Shown here piece by piece: positions 62,436 to 64,000 of a DNA stretch of 64,000 bases (positions within the stretch are counted from its first letter, which is position 1; the number at the start of each line of letters is the position of its first letter). Below the pieces are notes generated by a model. It was not told the origin of the DNA. It was given only the letters and a program-made list of their open reading frames with translations, and searched no databases. Source of the DNA: Pseudomonas grandcourensis (GTDB taxonomy: Bacteria; Pseudomonadota; Gammaproteobacteria; Pseudomonadales; Pseudomonadaceae). The stretch lies in NCBI RefSeq assembly GCF_039909015.1, contig NZ_CP150919.1, forward strand, positions 1,898,501-1,962,500, in the 5' to 3' direction. The position numbers were made by a program, and so were the translations under genes.

Positions 62436-63632
62436 TCAATTTGAATGTAGTGCCTTTGTTGGTTTTGATAAGCTATTTTCGAGCTTCCCGACTTCGCTCC
62501 AGTCTTCACTGGAGTTTATCCACCGGGCATAGGTCGACAGTAGCATTTGCACGCTGTGGCCGAGCTGATTCGCAATGAACCCGAGGTTCATGCCTGCCAT
62601 TAGGCACATGGTAGCGTAAGTGTGCCGGCAGTTGTATTGCCGTCTGCCCCTGATCTTTAACGCAACCAGGGCCGCCTTGAAGTGTTTGTCGGTCACGCTT
62701 GCCTGCTGGATGAACTCGAAGTTCTTGGTCGGCGGGAACACGTATGGCGACTGTTTGTGCTGTCGACGGTTCTGCTTTGCCCTCAATCCGGCCACACCTT
62801 TGGCCACCTCAATCGCATTCAATGCCCTGCTGTTCAGCATGACCCGCCGTGTCTCGCGGGTTTTCGTGCGCTCCTCAATCTTGTAGTCCGCCACGATTCT
62901 GCACACGTTGGCGACACGAGCGTCGGTATCCACCTCTTCCCAGCGTAATGCCGCTATCTCTCCTGGCCGCATCCCGGTGTAAAACGCGAACTCGAAGTAA
63001 GCCGCGTAGACCTGCATTGACCCGGTCAGCTCCATATATAGGTGCGCGATAATCGAATCAGCCTCTGCCACGGTAAACGGGTCTACGAGTTTTTTCGCTT
63101 TCGTTGGGAGCTCAATTGATCCGACAGGGTTTCGCGTGATCAGGTCATCATTGACCGCGCTTTCAAACATCGTGTGCAGGCGCTGGATCGCCGAGCGTTT
63201 GACCGTTGGGGATTTCCACTGCGTTTCGCTCACAATCTTTCGGAGCAATGCCGAGGTGATCTGATCAATCGGGATCATCGCCAGGACAGGCATCCAGTAA
63301 ATATTGAGCGAGATCCGATAATTTTTTCGAGTTCCCTTCACAACTTCCCGGCTATCGAGCCAGGTCTGGGCGTAGCCCCCGAACAGTGGGGTTGCTGAGT
63401 AGGCGGCGTAGGTGGAGTTCGGGAATAGCTCGGCGTAACGCTGGTCGTCCATCACGCCGTGCTTGATCAGGCTGACTACTGTAGCGCGTAGATCTGCGGC
63501 TGCTTTAATGCCTTTCGGCGTTTGGGGATAGGGGAGGGTCTCACAGCGGCGGAATTTCCAGGTGAAGCGAATCCGGACTGACTGACCCGCGAATTCAACT
63601 CCGGCGGGCAATCCCAAAGGCTTTCTAGCCAT
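62436..63632 (-). CDS. Tyrosine-type integrase (DUF3596 arm-binding type)
   Basis: A 398-residue phage/island integrase. The N-terminal arm-binding domain contains VRIRFTWKFRRCETLPYPQT, a SAM-like core-binding domain follows (about 85-180), and the catalytic domain has Arg in YTGMRPGEIAALRW, the H/Y-x-x-R segment YNCRHTYATM and GHS..LSTYARWI with the nucleophilic Tyr. GGAG precedes the ATG. It overlaps the excisionase gene by 157 bases in another frame. Full length and apparently active. Confidence 0.93.
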   Translation of the reverse strand: MARKPLGLPAGVEFAGQSVRIRFTWKFRRCETLPYPQTPKGIKAAADLRATVVSLIKHGVMDDQRYAELFPNSTYAAYSATPLFGGYAQTWLDSREVVKGTRKNYRISLNIYWMPVLAMIPIDQITSALLRKIVSETQWKSPTVKRSAIQRLHTMFESAVNDDLITRNPVGSIELPTKAKKLVDPFTVAEADSIIAHLYMELTGSMQVYAAYFEFAFYTGMRPGEIAALRWEEVDTDARVANVCRIVADYKIEERTKTRETRRVMLNSRALNAIEVAKGVAGLRAKQNRRQHKQSPYVFPPTKNFEFIQQASVTDKHFKAALVALKIRGRRQYNCRHTYATMCLMAGMNLGFIANQLGHSVQMLLSTYARWINSSEDWSEVGKLENSLSKPTKALHSN

Positions 63633-63817
63633 GCCTCATATCTCCTGATGCTGTAAAAAATCTGGCCATCGATTTCGTTCCACACGCCTTTCGGGATGAT
63701 GTTGCGCTGGCGCTTGCCCTGAAGAGCGCGGCGAGTCGTTCCGATCATCTCCGCGAAGTTCTTCTCGGCGATCTTGTCGGACAGGTACTCAACCGGTATC
63801 TGTTCTGCAGCTGCCAT
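63476..63817 (-). CDS. Excisionase-like DNA-binding protein
   Basis: A 113-residue protein. Residues 1-70 resemble phage excisionases: IAEKNFAEMIGTTRRALQGK (winged-helix recognition part) and PKGVWNEIDGQIFYSIRRYE, the Xis-type wing and the I.YSI..YE..W pattern. The last 45 residues overlap the integrase start in another frame, are Pro/Arg/Ser-rich and may add little. GGGAGG before the ATG. With the integrase it forms the mobility module of the newer element. Confidence 0.82.
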   Translation of the reverse strand: MAAAEQIPVEYLSDKIAEKNFAEMIGTTRRALQGKRQRNIIPKGVWNEIDGQIFYSIRRYEAWLESLWDCPPELNSRVSQSGFASPGNSAAVRPSPIPKRRKALKQPQIYALQ

Positions 63818-63819
63818 AC

Positions 63820-64000
63820 CTACCTCCCGCTGCCCGCAGTGGGCCGCGCTGTATTGATGATGTGGACGATGAAGCCGCAGCTGATGATGAGCCAGACGCA
63901 GGTTCCGACGGCGGTTCCGAGTAATGTCTCGGTGGTGCCGGTGCTAAGCAAGTCAGGGCCGAGCCAGATAAACCAGCATCCGGTGCCGACCAGGTACAGC
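63820..64000 (-). CDS. Small membrane protein, truncated by window edge
   Basis: An open frame enters from the right edge and stops at TAG 63820-63822, 2 bases before the excisionase ATG, suggesting an operon. The visible 59 residues contain two hydrophobic stretches (LYLVGTGCWFIWLG and LLGTAVGTCVWLIISCGFIV) separated by a polar turn. Its N-terminus is outside the window. Function unknown; small membrane proteins like this are common beside phage integrases. Confidence 0.6.
   Translation of the reverse strand, partial: LYLVGTGCWFIWLGPDLLSTGTTETLLGTAVGTCVWLIISCGFIVHIINTARPTAGSGR

Noticed and set aside
62207..62509. 100-codon minus frame between the NACHT and integrase genes
   Set aside because: Overlaps both gene ends, has no ribosome site and resembles nothing; the spacer is too short for an independent gene.

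Overview
The window is chromosomal DNA of a fluorescent pseudomonad (Pseudomonas fluorescens complex). The evidence is high-GC housekeeping genes, many paired REP palindromes with a GGAGCGAGC-type core, and a gene order that, from memory, matches the PA3241-PA3271 stretch of P. aeruginosa PAO1 (minCDE, rluA, M18 aminopeptidase, UTRA regulator/ABC operon, prc/algO, EAL-CBS-GGDEF protein, FKBP isomerase, rdgC, a CrbS/MxtR-type kinase). No database was searched.

Layout. 1-5.5 kb: the tail of a glutathione peroxidase, a FadL-type porin, small conserved proteins and rmuC. 5.5-17.3 kb: a giant SSS-PAS hybrid kinase, a TetR/MFS divergent pair with a near-perfect palindrome between them, a cupin, a TDT transporter, an LplT-PlsC fusion, a guanidinium exporter behind a guanidine-II (mini-ykkC) riboswitch, a BASS symporter and rdgC. 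17.4-18 kb: a duplicated tRNA-Val/tRNA-Asp unit. 18-29 kb: a catalase-like protein with a di-haem cytochrome, an FKBP lipoprotein, a DUF1232 protein, a small HTH operon, an EAL-CBS-GGDEF protein, Prc and a quinone oxidoreductase. 29-36 kb: a HAD phosphatase, an ABC importer, a cytosolic alkaline-phosphatase-superfamily hydrolase and a divergent UTRA/GntR regulator with HutC-type operators, probably an organophosphorus salvage unit, followed by an AT-rich orphan gene. 36.5-45.6 kb: an MscS channel, aminopeptidase, RluA, MinCDE, a lipid A acyltransferase and a patatin.

45.7-56.8 kb is a purine catabolic cluster: two Tsx-like porins, two purine permeases, PuuD, UraH, UraD, PuuE, Alc and AllA. 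Together the enzymes convert urate through 5-hydroxyisourate, OHCU, allantoin, allantoate and ureidoglycolate to glyoxylate and urea. A repeated palindrome TTGTATACAA (one copy TTGTGTACAA) lies upstream of puuE, uraH and the second permease and is a candidate purine-regulon operator. 57-60 kb holds a MarR/aminotransferase pair with two identical GTCAA-N5-TTGAC boxes, a glutaredoxin-like protein and folE.

59.9-64 kb is a mobile island beside folE: a frameshifted integrase remnant, a low-GC NACHT-type STAND NTPase (candidate bacterial NLR-like anti-phage protein), an intact tyrosine integrase, an excisionase overlapping it by 157 nt, and a truncated small membrane protein. The NACHT gene is the best candidate for an undescribed system; its family is already linked to phage defence, but this member and its two-integrase setting deserve attention.
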